From: Shimia sp039969785
Lineage (GTDB): Bacteria; Pseudomonadota; Alphaproteobacteria; Rhodobacterales; Rhodobacteraceae
Assembly: GCF_039969785.1 (NCBI RefSeq)
Contig: NZ_JBDVNC010000037.1
Location: 1 to 64,000 of the forward strand
Direction: 5' to 3'
Length of the DNA stretch: 64,000 nucleotides
Part shown: positions 43,440 through 52,562 of the stretch, piece by piece
How positions within the stretch are numbered: position 1 is the first letter of the stretch
Layout: each line of letters starts with the position of its first letter
Position numbers and translations under genes: made by a program
Notes under the pieces: generated by a model
Database searches by the model: none
What the model saw: only the letters and a program-made list of their open reading frames with translations
Told to the model about the DNA's origin: nothing

Positions 43440-44959
43440 CTGGCAGCCCTGCAATCGCTCTGAACAATGTCAGCAAAAGCTTCGGCCCGGTCGAAGTTCT
43501 GCACGGCGTTGACCTTGCTTTGCACGCAGGTCAGGTACACGCGTTGATCGGCGAAAACGGGGCTGGCAAGTCAACAACGATGAAAATTCTGGCCGGTTAT
43601 CAACCCCCTACCACGGGTCAGTTGATCGTAGACGGAACTCCAACCGCCTTTCACAGCCTGCATGATGGCGAACTGGCGGGCGTGGTGATGATCCATCAGG
43701 AGTTCAACCTCGCTGAACAGCTGACCGTCGAACAAAACGTCTTTTTGGGACGTGAACTGAAACGCGGTGTCTTGCTGGACAAGGCCGAAATGCGCCGACG
43801 CACCCGCGACTATCTGGCCCGCGTGCAATGCGATGTTTCGCCGGACACAATGGTGTCAAAACTGTCCAATTCAGACAAACAGATGGTCGAGATTGCCAAG
43901 GCGCTGTCCCGGGACGCAAACGTGCTGATCATGGACGAACCAACAGCCGTCCTGACCAGCCGTGAAACCGAGGTGTTGTTCACCCAGGTGCGCATTTTGC
44001 GCGACGCAGGCACAGCCGTGCTGTTCACCTCGCACAAGCTGGACGAAGTTGCCGCCATTTCGGACCATGTCACGGTGATGCGCGACGGCAATGTGGTGCA
44101 TTCCGGCCCCACGCGCGACATCAACGAAGACTCAATGGCCACGGCAATGGTCGGGCGCGACGTGTCTGACCTCTACCCTGTGAAACCCGGCCTGCCTGTG
44201 GATGCGCCGATTGTGATGCAGGTCAAGGGTCTGAGCGTGCCCGGGTTTGCGACAGACGTTTCTTTCAATTTGCGGCAGGGCGAAATCCTTGGGATCGGTG
44301 GGCTGATCGGCGCGGGTCGCACCGAAGTTATGGAAGGTCTGGCAGGTTTGCGCCCCGCAACCTCAGATACTGTGACGCTGTTTGACAAGCCTGCTCAGTT
44401 TCGCAGCCCCGGCGGAGCACAACGGGCGGGCCTGTGTTATCTCACTGAAGACAGAAAGCTGCGCGGCCTGCTGTTAGAACGCGGAATGCGCGAAAATCTG
44501 ACGCTGCAAAACCTGCATAAATTCGGCCGCCTGCTCATCGACAAAGCCGCAGAGGAAAAGGCGCTGACCAAGGCGATTTCCGAATTTGATATTCGAACCG
44601 GCACACGCGAAATTGCGGTTGGCAACATGTCAGGCGGAAACCAACAAAAACTGCTTTTGGCAAAAGTGATGCTGTCGGAGCCCCGCGTTCTGATCGTCGA
44701 CGAACCCACCCGGGGCATCGACATCGGCACCAAACAGCAAATCTATGCATTTTTGCGCAAGCTCGCTGATGCAGGCCATTCCATCATCATGATCACATCT
44801 GAAATGCCCGAACTGATCGGATTGTCGGACCGCGTGGTCGTGATGCGGTTGGGCCAGATTGGCGGCACGCTCGGCCCCGATGAGATGTCCGAAGACGCCA
44901 TTGTCCGTTTGTCCATGGGACTAAACCGAAAAACAAATTCCATCCCCGAGATGGCATGA
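43436..44959 (+). CDS. sugar ABC transporter ATPase, RbsA/XylG type
   Basis: The 507-residue protein has the two tandem cassettes of the CUT2 sugar importers. The first has Walker A GENGAGKSTTMKIL and a DEPTA Walker B, with a degenerate signature LSNSDKQMVEIAKAL. The second has a degenerate Walker A (GLIGAGRTEVMEGL) and an intact signature MSGGNQQKLLLAKVM, exactly the family habit. It works with the permease and binding protein that follow. The start at 43436 overlaps the dehydrogenase stop. Confidence 0.95.
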   Translation: MTGSPAIALNNVSKSFGPVEVLHGVDLALHAGQVHALIGENGAGKSTTMKILAGYQPPTTGQLIVDGTPTAFHSLHDGELAGVVMIHQEFNLAEQLTVEQNVFLGRELKRGVLLDKAEMRRRTRDYLARVQCDVSPDTMVSKLSNSDKQMVEIAKALSRDANVLIMDEPTAVLTSRETEVLFTQVRILRDAGTAVLFTSHKLDEVAAISDHVTVMRDGNVVHSGPTRDINEDSMATAMVGRDVSDLYPVKPGLPVDAPIVMQVKGLSVPGFATDVSFNLRQGEILGIGGLIGAGRTEVMEGLAGLRPATSDTVTLFDKPAQFRSPGGAQRAGLCYLTEDRKLRGLLLERGMRENLTLQNLHKFGRLLIDKAAEEKALTKAISEFDIRTGTREIAVGNMSGGNQQKLLLAKVMLSEPRVLIVDEPTRGIDIGTKQQIYAFLRKLADAGHSIIMITSEMPELIGLSDRVVVMRLGQIGGTLGPDEMSEDAIVRLSMGLNRKTNSIPEMA

Positions 44960-44970
44960 GGACCCAAGTA

Positions 44971-45969
44971 ATGACAGATGTAACACACGCCCCAAGTTCT
45001 GCGCGCACCCTGCCCTCTATGTCGGTTCTCGGCCCGATCCTCGCTCTGATCGTTCTGGTCCTGATCGGGACCATGATGAACTCGAACTTCCTCAGTGCTG
45101 CCAACATCACCAACGTTTTGGCGCGGTCCGCATTTATCGGCATCATCGCAGTGGGCATGACATTTGTCATAACCGCAGGCGGTTTGGATTTGTCTGTCGG
45201 CTCTATGGCGGCCTTTATTGCCGGGCTGATGATTTTGGTGATGAATGCAGCCTTGCCCACCTTGGGCGTAGGCATACCCATCATTCTGTTGGGCATGGTT
45301 GTGGCCATTGTCGCCGGGATGTGTGCCGGGCTTTTAAACGGGTTTCTGATCACAACTCTTGGGATCGAAGCCTTTATCGTAACGCTTGGGTCCATGGGCA
45401 TCTACCGCTCGCTGGTGACATGGTTGGCCGACGGCGGAACGCTGTCGCTGGATTTCGGTCTGCGCACCTTTTATCGCCCCGTCTATTTCGACGGTATTCT
45501 GGGCATAAGCTGGCCAATTATCGTCTTTGCGCTGGTTGTCATTATTGGTGAAATTGTGATGTCCCGCTCGGTCTTTGGACGCCATTGCGCCGCGACCGGG
45601 TCAAGCGAACACGTCGCGCATTACTCAAATGTTGACGTCAAACGCACACGTCTGATTTCTTATGCCGCTTTGGGAATACTGGTCGGCATCGCAACCATCA
45701 TGTACGTACCGCGCCTTGGGTCGGCATCTGCCTCAACAGGCGTTCTGTGGGAACTCGAAGCGATTGCTGCTGTGATCATTGGCGGCACCGTCCTCAAGGG
45801 CGGGTTCGGCCGTGTCTGGGGCACCGTGATCGGTGTTTTGATCCTCAGCCTGATCGGCAACATTCTGAATCTGACCGACTTTGTATCCCCCTACCTGAAC
45901 GGGGCAATTCAGGGCGTCATTATCATTCTCGCTGTGATCTTACAGCGTGAACGCAAAGCGGCCGACTAG
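44971..45969 (+). CDS. sugar ABC transporter permease, RbsC/XylH type
   Basis: The 332-residue membrane protein has the CUT2 permease pattern: eight to ten helices, GGLDLSVGSMAAFIAGL in the first third, GLLNGFLITTLGIEAFIVTLGSMGIYRSL in the middle, and the loop GSASASTGVLWELEAIAAVIIGGTVLKGGFGRVWGTVIG. I prefer the ATG at 44971 with GAGGACC upstream; an ATG at 44956 overlaps the ATPase stop and adds five residues. Confidence 0.93.
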   Translation: MTDVTHAPSSARTLPSMSVLGPILALIVLVLIGTMMNSNFLSAANITNVLARSAFIGIIAVGMTFVITAGGLDLSVGSMAAFIAGLMILVMNAALPTLGVGIPIILLGMVVAIVAGMCAGLLNGFLITTLGIEAFIVTLGSMGIYRSLVTWLADGGTLSLDFGLRTFYRPVYFDGILGISWPIIVFALVVIIGEIVMSRSVFGRHCAATGSSEHVAHYSNVDVKRTRLISYAALGILVGIATIMYVPRLGSASASTGVLWELEAIAAVIIGGTVLKGGFGRVWGTVIGVLILSLIGNILNLTDFVSPYLNGAIQGVIIILAVILQRERKAAD

Positions 45970-46003
45970 GCCGTAAAAACCAGGCTTCATGGGAGGAAGC
46001 ACT

Positions 46004-46951
46004 ATGAAACACACTAAAACATTTATTGCAGCTGCGCTTGCAACTGCCGTTGGATCAGCCGCCTTTGCTGACGATGTCAAGGTCATTGGCGTCTCAATTC
46101 CTGCGGCAACGCACGGTTGGGCCGGGGGTATGAATTTCCATGCCAAAGAAACCGTTGAGCGTTTGGAGGAAGTTTATCCGGGCCTCGATTTTGTTCTGGC
46201 CACGGCGTCTGATCCTGGAAAACAGGTCAATGACATCGAAGACATGGTCGCGACACGCAATATCGACGCACTGGTTGTGCTGCCGTTTGAATCCGATCCT
46301 CTGACCCCACCGGTTCAGGCCGTTGCGCAAAGCGGTGCCTGGGTGACGGTTGTTGACCGTGGCTTGTCTGTACCGGGTATCGAAGACCTTTATGTCGCCG
46401 GCGACAACAGCGGCTTTGGCAAAGTATCCGGTGAATACATGGTATCCAAAATGCCAGACGGCGGCGATATCGTTGTGTTCCGGGGTATTCCCACCACCAT
46501 CGACAATGAACGCGTTGATGCGTTCACCGCCGCCATCGACGGATCTGGCATCAATGTTCTGGACATGGAGCACGGCAACTGGAACCGTGATGACAGCTTT
46601 ACAGTCATGCAGGATTTCCTGTCTAAATATCAAAATATTGACGCCGTCTGGGCCTCAGATGACGACATGGCGATCGGTGTTCTTGCCGCAATCGAAGCTG
46701 CGGGTCGCAGCGACGTGCAATTCGTCCTTGGTGGCGCAGGCATGAAAGAGATGATCAAGCGGACAGCCGATGGTGATCCAATGATGCCCGCAAACGTCAC
46801 CTATCCACCTTCGATGATCGCAACGGCCATAGAACTGACAGCGGTTGGCATGACCTCAAACGCACCGGTTTCCGGGTCGTTTGTCATCGGTTCCGTCCTG
46901 GTGACACCCGAAAACGCGATGGATTTCTACTTTCCTGACAGCCCATTCTAG
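46004..46951 (+). CDS. sugar ABC transporter substrate-binding protein
   Basis: The 315-residue exported protein (signal MKHTKTFIAAALATAVGSAAFA) is a type I periplasmic receptor of the ribose/xylose class: VIGVSIPAATHGWAGGMNFHAKE, then NIDALVVLPFESDPLTPPVQAV, VDRGLSVPGIEDLYVAGDNSGFG and a WASDDDMAIGVLAAIEAAG segment. The start follows GGGAGGAAG. A stable hairpin directly after its stop may keep this gene more abundant than xylB downstream. Confidence 0.93.
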   Translation: MKHTKTFIAAALATAVGSAAFADDVKVIGVSIPAATHGWAGGMNFHAKETVERLEEVYPGLDFVLATASDPGKQVNDIEDMVATRNIDALVVLPFESDPLTPPVQAVAQSGAWVTVVDRGLSVPGIEDLYVAGDNSGFGKVSGEYMVSKMPDGGDIVVFRGIPTTIDNERVDAFTAAIDGSGINVLDMEHGNWNRDDSFTVMQDFLSKYQNIDAVWASDDDMAIGVLAAIEAAGRSDVQFVLGGAGMKEMIKRTADGDPMMPANVTYPPSMIATAIELTAVGMTSNAPVSGSFVIGSVLVTPENAMDFYFPDSPF

Positions 46952-46960
46952 GGCTAATTT

Positions 46961-46986
46961 GGGTCATCGGCGCGCGCTGATGACCC
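46961..46986. terminator. hairpin between the sugar-binding protein and xylB
   Basis: GGGTCATC (46961-46968) pairs perfectly with GATGACCC (46979-46986) across ten bases and is followed by CTTTCACTT. It is suited to partial termination or mRNA protection after the binding-protein gene. Confidence 0.7.
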
Positions 46987-47010
46987 CTTTCACTTCCTAA
47001 AGGACGACCA

Positions 47011-48444
47011 ATGTATCTTGGACTGGATTTGGGCACTTCAGGTGTCAAAGCGCTTTTGGTAGACGCCTCGCAGACGGAAATTGCTGTGGGACATGGCCCT
47101 TTGACCGTCCAGCGTCCACATCCATTGTGGAGCGAGCAGGACCCGCTATCTTGGATCAGCGCCTGTGAATCCGCCATCGGACAAGTGCGCGAACAAGCAC
47201 CCAAAGAATTCGCAGCTTTGCGCGGAATTGCCGTGTCGGGTCAAATGCACGGGGCAACGCTTTTGGACGGGGATGACCGTCCCTTGCGTTCCGCGATCTT
47301 GTGGAACGACGGACGTGCCCAGGCGGAATGTGCCGAGTTGGAAGCCCGCGCAGATTTTCGCGGCATTGGCGGTAATATCGTCATGGCCGGGTTCACTGCG
47401 CCAAAACTACGTTGGGTCGATAAAAACGAACCCGAGATTTTTGCGAAAACTCGCAAAGTGCTGTTGCCAAAAGATTTTGTGAACCTCTGGCTGACCGGCG
47501 AATACGTATCGGAAATGTCAGACGCCGCCGGAACGCTGTGGCTGGACGTCGCAAAGCGCGATTGGTCCGACGCCCTTTTGGCCGCCACCGGACTAACCCG
47601 CGATCACATGCCCCGACTGGTCGAGGGCAATCAGGCGGCAGGTACATTACGCGGCGAACTTGCGCAAAGCTGGGGAGTCGGCAACGTCACCGTGGCCGGG
47701 GGCGCAGGGGACAATGCGGCAACGGCCTGTGGTCTGGGCATTGTGAAACCCGGCGATGGTTTCCTGTCGCTAGGTACATCCGGAGTTCTGTTTTCCGTAA
47801 CGGATCGCTTTGCCTCAAACACCGACGGCGCCGTGCACAGTTTTTGCCATGCTGTCCCAAACACCTGGCACCAGATGGGTGTCATACTGTCGGCCACAGA
47901 CGCGCTGTCGTGGCTGTCCCAGATTACCGGTCAAAAACCCGCTGATCTGGCTGCATTGGTACCGAACAATCCTGCCCAACCGTCGCCGATCACCTTTTTG
48001 CCGTACTTGTCTGGTGAACGCACCCCGCATAACGCCCCGGATGCGACCGGCTCTTTTCTGGGCCTGCGCCGCGCGCACGGCTTGCCTGATATGGTGCAGG
48101 CCGTTATGCAAGGTGTGGCTTTTGCTTTTGCCGATTGCTGCGCGGCACTGGACCAATGTGGATCCCTGCCAGACACCGTTTGGGTTGCCGGGGGTGGCAG
48201 CCAATCCGAAGCATGGCTTCAGATCATTGCATCCGCAACAGGGCTGACCCTGAAGATACCTCAAAGCGGCGCACAGGGCGCAGCACTGGGGGCCGCGCGA
48301 TTGGCAATGCTGGCCACGGATGACGCAAATTCGCAAGACGTTCTGAACGTGCCCAAAGCAGAAAAAACCATTCACGCGGCGCAACAAAGCCAGCAACTCT
48401 ATGCCGGGTGCTACCAGACTTTCAAAGACGCCTGGACCAACTGA
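47011..48444 (+). CDS. xylB: xylulokinase
   Basis: This 477-residue FGGY-family kinase phosphorylates D-xylulose. Evidence: the N-terminal ATP-site start YLGLDLGTSGVKALLVD, the SGQMHGATLLD segment with a sugar-contacting region, GAGDNAATACGLGIVKPGDGFLSLGTSGVLF with the catalytic Asp, and VWVAGGGSQSEAWLQIIASATG near the end. The length is usual for XylB. As the final gene of the lacI-xylA operon it makes D-xylulose 5-phosphate, and so anchors the whole operon to pentose metabolism. Confidence 0.93.
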   Translation: MYLGLDLGTSGVKALLVDASQTEIAVGHGPLTVQRPHPLWSEQDPLSWISACESAIGQVREQAPKEFAALRGIAVSGQMHGATLLDGDDRPLRSAILWNDGRAQAECAELEARADFRGIGGNIVMAGFTAPKLRWVDKNEPEIFAKTRKVLLPKDFVNLWLTGEYVSEMSDAAGTLWLDVAKRDWSDALLAATGLTRDHMPRLVEGNQAAGTLRGELAQSWGVGNVTVAGGAGDNAATACGLGIVKPGDGFLSLGTSGVLFSVTDRFASNTDGAVHSFCHAVPNTWHQMGVILSATDALSWLSQITGQKPADLAALVPNNPAQPSPITFLPYLSGERTPHNAPDATGSFLGLRRAHGLPDMVQAVMQGVAFAFADCCAALDQCGSLPDTVWVAGGGSQSEAWLQIIASATGLTLKIPQSGAQGAALGAARLAMLATDDANSQDVLNVPKAEKTIHAAQQSQQLYAGCYQTFKDAWTN

Positions 48445-48476
48445 CAACAGGTTCCGGGCAATCAAAACGTCCCATT

Positions 48477-48503
48477 CGCAGGGTGTGCTAACTCAGCCCT
48501 GCG
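48477..48503. terminator. weak hairpin at the convergent end of xylB and the lipase gene
   Basis: CGCAGGG (48477-48483) pairs with CCCTGCG (48497-48503). The stem includes the last codons of the lipase gene and there is no U-run, so the call is tentative. Confidence 0.35.
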
Positions 48504-49383
48504 GACGCCAAACATCCGGGATATCCAACCCGGAAGCCTGGTTTTCCAAAGCATCAATATAAGCCGACATTTTATGGTTCATTCCAAACTTCCGAGACTT
48601 GTGGATCAACGTACGAGACGAACCAATCCTGTCAAACCCGCTCGGCAGCCTGCAAACCACATCGTCCTTGCGGCAAATCGACAAAGACAGATTCCTGAAC
48701 TGAGCAGATTGTGACGATTTCAGAATACGCGGCGCAGCAAATCCGATCGAGGGCGCAAGCCATATGGTCGACAAAAACTGAGCAGACGCCGCCCCCAGAG
48801 AGTGCCCAATAATCAGCTTTGGCCAGTTGGCTTTGTTTGGCCCAATCCACGTTCCAATATGATTGGCATGCGCAAAGAACCCCTGATGCCAGATATTTCC
48901 GTCACTGTCTGTCGTCGTTTTCCCCTTTTCGCCTGATTTAAACCTCAGACGCGGCACACCGATATTCAACAGCCGAAAATTGAACTTTGCATAATCCCAA
49001 ACCGAATTACTGCCCGGCACCAACAGGCACCGATTGCTCAGCATATAGGCCTCTACCCCTTTGACCGGGCACTGGCTCTCTATCTGAATATTAAACTTCT
49101 CTTTCAGGGTTTTATTTACGCTGCTCAGCCCCTTTTTCTTAACCTTGTAAGAAAGGTCTGCCAGCTCGGCAGCTGTCGTGATGGAATGGTCCAATAACGG
49201 TTCAAACTGTGCCAGCGCGCTGCGCGTCATGCGCCCGACAACCCCGTCTTCGACCAATCCCGCCACCTTTTGGAACGCCTTAACCGCACGTTTTGTGACG
49301 GCCCCGGGGATACCATCAATGGCTCCCAAATAATGGCCCATTTTTTTTAATTGCGTCTGAACTTGGCGCCAGTCTGGCTGCAT
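48493..49383 (-). CDS. class 3 lipase-like protein with an N-terminal peptidoglycan-binding domain
   Basis: The 296-residue protein has a peptidoglycan-binding-1 motif at about residues 5-60 (QVQTQLKKMGHYLGAIDGIPGAVTKRAVKAFQKVAGLVEDGVVG). An alpha/beta-hydrolase domain follows with the nucleophile elbow GHSLGAASAQFL and DDVVCRLP near the likely acid. A class 3 lipase fold with histidine near the C-terminus (MNHKMSAYIDAL) is a good match. No signal peptide is visible, so a cytoplasmic, phage-like or specially exported role is possible. It stands alone on the minus strand. Confidence 0.75.
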   Translation of the reverse strand: MQPDWRQVQTQLKKMGHYLGAIDGIPGAVTKRAVKAFQKVAGLVEDGVVGRMTRSALAQFEPLLDHSITTAAELADLSYKVKKKGLSSVNKTLKEKFNIQIESQCPVKGVEAYMLSNRCLLVPGSNSVWDYAKFNFRLLNIGVPRLRFKSGEKGKTTTDSDGNIWHQGFFAHANHIGTWIGPNKANWPKLIIGHSLGAASAQFLSTIWLAPSIGFAAPRILKSSQSAQFRNLSLSICRKDDVVCRLPSGFDRIGSSRTLIHKSRKFGMNHKMSAYIDALENQASGLDIPDVWRPQG

Positions 49384-49573
49384 CGCGACAGGCTCCCTTT
49401 AATCAATTGAATTTACGGAGCTTATCCGAGTTTGACGTTTTTTTCAACAAAACCGATCTCGCTAGTCCCGCACGCGCAAAGACCTGCACCGCATCAATTC
49501 TCTTGTGGAATGGTGACAACCGGGCCAGAGTTGACCAAGCGGACAGAAATTAACACTTGTAGGGAGATCGTTG

Positions 49574-51268
49574 ATGCGACGTAGTCTTGCTGCAGTTTTG
49601 GCGGCAGATGTAGCTGGCTATTCCGAGTTACTGGGCGAAGACACCGAAGGCACTCTGGCTGCCCTGCGGCGCCTGAGATCCGAGGTTTTCGGCCCAACTG
49701 TTGCGTCGCGGCGTGGCAGAGTTGTCAAAAGCATGGGCGATGGCTGGATTGTGCTGTTTGGCGCAGCCTCTGACGCGGCCACATGCGCTCTGCAAATTCA
49801 GGATATGATTGCCAAAGACGGCATGCTTCCCCTTGCATCGCAATCCCTGCCGATGATGAAGCTCAGACTGGGGCTGCATCTGGGCGACGTCATTGAAGAA
49901 GAAGAGGACGTTTTTGGGGATGGCGTAAATGTTGCCGCGCGTCTTGAAAAAATTGCAGCTCCGGGCAGCATTGCTATTTCAGATGCCGTATTCGGGAGCC
50001 TCGACGGCACGCTCAGACCTTCGTTTGATGATGCTGGCGAACATGATCTCAAAAATATCTCCAAACCCGTCCGCGTCTGGACGCGTGGCTCCATTCCGGG
50101 GCAAAAACTGACCGGTAAAAACGCCACCCAGCGCCCCCACATCGTGATTTGCCCGATTGCAACCTCTGACCCGCGCGACGAGGTCAAAGAGCTTTCAGAG
50201 GCTTTGACCGGCGACCTGATGACCTATCTAGGGGCCACGCATTGGCTTTCAGTCACCGCTCAGAAGACCCGGAATAATGCCTATGTTCTGTCGGGTCGCA
50301 TTCGCGCCAGCGGCGGTCGCTTGAGACTCGAAATCAAATACACTGACCCGGAGTCTGGTGAGTTGTGGTCCACCAAGATCGACGGCGATCTTGCAAACGC
50401 ATTCGACTGGCAGGATGAAACAGCGGAAACTCTTGTCAGCCAGATCATGACGGCAACCTTTGACAATGAACGCCGCCAGCTTGACAAGATCGCCATCGCG
50501 GACATGACGGCCAACCAATGCGAATTGCGCGGTCAGATCGCCATCGACCGGCTGGACCCCGAGGCCTTCGCCTCTGCGCTGAAATATTCCAGCGCGGCAA
50601 TCGACAAGGACCCCACGCAGCCACACCCTTTTGCGCTCGCGCTGGTGTCATACCTGTCTGCAACGGCCATGGGATATGATGAAATCACGCAGGAATATGC
50701 CAAGTCGATCCCGGCCTGGTGCGCCGCCGCCCAACCGCTTGTGGGAAACCATTCTTTGTTGCGACTGGCGCTGGGTGTCACCACATATTCGCAAGTCCGC
50801 GAACCCGCCGCGCTCAGGGCAGTTGTCGAATATGCACTACGTCAATCCTCGTCCGATTTCATAACTCTGGCGCTCAGTGGGTGGTCATACACATGGATCG
50901 GTGATCACGCCGACGCCATTGACTGCTTTCAAAAGGCATCATTGCTTGGCGGAAGAAGCCCGTGGGCACTGTCCATTATTGGGGGCCTTGCCATGGCCAC
51001 GCTGCAATCCGGCGACTACGAGAATGCGATATTGATCGCCCGGGACGGTCTGAATATCAACCACGGATATGCGACGCTCTACCGCGTTCTGGCAGCCGCT
51101 CATGCCCACCTCGGTCAAAGCGCAGAGGCCTCTCAGGCGGTTGAAACAGCCCTCAGATTGCAACCCGGTGATACGATTGCGGTCATTCAGGCCCGCAATG
51201 TCTTTGCGTTGTCGGGCGACCAGAACCGCTACATTACCGGCCTGCACATGGCGGGTATGAAAGCCTGA
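49574..51268 (+). CDS. class III adenylate/guanylate cyclase with C-terminal repeat region
   Basis: The 564-residue protein has a class III cyclase domain at residues 1-175 with all catalytic positions: metal Asp12 (LAADVAGYS) and Asp56 (VVKSMGDGW), purine-site Lys52 and Asp116, and transition-state Asn119 and Arg123 (GDGVNVAARLEKI). A linker and an intermediate beta-rich domain follow (residues about 190-300, HIVICPIATSDPRDEV onward). The C-terminus has helical repeats of TPR type. There is no membrane helix, so it makes cyclic nucleotide in the cytoplasm. The start at 49574 follows GGGAGATC. Confidence 0.88.
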   Translation: MRRSLAAVLAADVAGYSELLGEDTEGTLAALRRLRSEVFGPTVASRRGRVVKSMGDGWIVLFGAASDAATCALQIQDMIAKDGMLPLASQSLPMMKLRLGLHLGDVIEEEEDVFGDGVNVAARLEKIAAPGSIAISDAVFGSLDGTLRPSFDDAGEHDLKNISKPVRVWTRGSIPGQKLTGKNATQRPHIVICPIATSDPRDEVKELSEALTGDLMTYLGATHWLSVTAQKTRNNAYVLSGRIRASGGRLRLEIKYTDPESGELWSTKIDGDLANAFDWQDETAETLVSQIMTATFDNERRQLDKIAIADMTANQCELRGQIAIDRLDPEAFASALKYSSAAIDKDPTQPHPFALALVSYLSATAMGYDEITQEYAKSIPAWCAAAQPLVGNHSLLRLALGVTTYSQVREPAALRAVVEYALRQSSSDFITLALSGWSYTWIGDHADAIDCFQKASLLGGRSPWALSIIGGLAMATLQSGDYENAILIARDGLNINHGYATLYRVLAAAHAHLGQSAEASQAVETALRLQPGDTIAVIQARNVFALSGDQNRYITGLHMAGMKA

Positions 51269-51434
51269 GACGCTCCAATTAACTTGCTCTTGCCCGTGCA
51301 CAGGATATGTAGCGCGCAAAGGGTTCAGACGTCGTCTTGCCAATGGCACCCAATTTGGTTGTGAATTAGAATTTGTCACATTCTCCGGGGTCGCGCTGGT
51401 CGGCTTTGAGCTGGAATTATGGAGCAGTCATACC

Positions 51435-52562
51435 GTGCAGGCGTCCCCTTCAGACCTGATGGCAAAAGCCACGATGTCCCGCCCTGACCTTGCGGTTATT
51501 GTGCCAACGTTCAACGAGCGCGAGAACGTCGCCACGCTGGCTCAAAAAGTAGACGACGCCCTGCAAGACATCCCTTACGAACTTATTTTTGTGGATGATT
51601 CCAGCCCGGATGGCACATCCGATGCGGTCCGCGCACTTTCGCAAAAAGACGGGCGAATCCGCTGTATCGAACGCATCGGCCGACGTGGCCTGTCCACCGC
51701 CGTTATCGAAGGGATACTCTCCACCTCTGCTCCGTTTGCTGCAGTGATTGACGGGGATATGCAGCATGACGAAACCCAGTTGACCGGAATGCTCTCGATT
51801 CTCAAATCAGACCGTGCGGACGTTGTTGTCGGCTCGCGATATGCCCAGGGCGGCGGTTTGGGCAATTGGGACCAGGACCGCGCGCGCATGTCAGGTATTG
51901 CAACCAAACTGTCCAAACAGATCACCAAAGTCGACCTGTCCGACCCCATGAGCGGGTTTTTCATGCTCAACACGTCGCAATTTCGCACGCGTGCGGCGGA
52001 CTTGTCCGGCGTCGGGTTCAAAATACTGCTCGACTATCTCGCCACCCCCGGCGAAAAGCTCAGGGTCGCAGAAGTTCCGTTCGAATTTCGCACCCGCGCC
52101 TTCGGGAAAAGCAAGCTCGACAACAAGGTCTTGCTGGAATTCCTTGAACTGCTGATCGCTAAAAGCGTGGGCAAATTTGTTCCGACGAAATTTGTGATGT
52201 TCTCGATTGTTGGCGCATTGGGGGTTGTCGTGCACATGCTGGCGCTGACCGTGCTTTTCAAATGGAACGGCGTCGTTTTCGTCAACGCTCAGATCGGTGC
52301 GACATTTCTGGCCATGACCGCCAATTTCTTCGTCAATAACTTCTTCACCTACTATGATCGACGATTGCGCGGCTGGTCCATGCTGCGCGGCTGGGCGTCA
52401 TTCTGTCTTGTGTCCCTTGTGGGCGCGCTGGCCAATATTGGCGTCGCTGTATACCTTTTTGAATCCGCCAGCACGATCTGGTTTGCATCCGCACTTGCCG
52501 GAATACTGGTCGGGGCGGCGTGGAACTATGCCGCCTCCGCCCTGCTGACGTGGAACAAATAG
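51435..52562 (+). CDS. family 2 glycosyltransferase (DPM1-like) fused to a GtrA domain
   Basis: The 375-residue protein joins a polyprenyl-phosphate glycosyltransferase (IVPTFNERENVATLAQKVDDAL, the metal-binding DGDMQHD, GSRYAQGGGLGNWDQDRARMSG) to a C-terminal four-helix GtrA domain (from about KFVMFSIVGALGVVVHMLAL onward). Such proteins charge a lipid phosphate with a sugar and may help flip it. The GTG at 51435 with GGAG upstream gives the longest form; ATGs at 51459 and 51474 are plausible. The next gene begins immediately after its stop. Confidence 0.85.
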   Translation: MQASPSDLMAKATMSRPDLAVIVPTFNERENVATLAQKVDDALQDIPYELIFVDDSSPDGTSDAVRALSQKDGRIRCIERIGRRGLSTAVIEGILSTSAPFAAVIDGDMQHDETQLTGMLSILKSDRADVVVGSRYAQGGGLGNWDQDRARMSGIATKLSKQITKVDLSDPMSGFFMLNTSQFRTRAADLSGVGFKILLDYLATPGEKLRVAEVPFEFRTRAFGKSKLDNKVLLEFLELLIAKSVGKFVPTKFVMFSIVGALGVVVHMLALTVLFKWNGVVFVNAQIGATFLAMTANFFVNNFFTYYDRRLRGWSMLRGWASFCLVSLVGALANIGVAVYLFESASTIWFASALAGILVGAAWNYAASALLTWNK

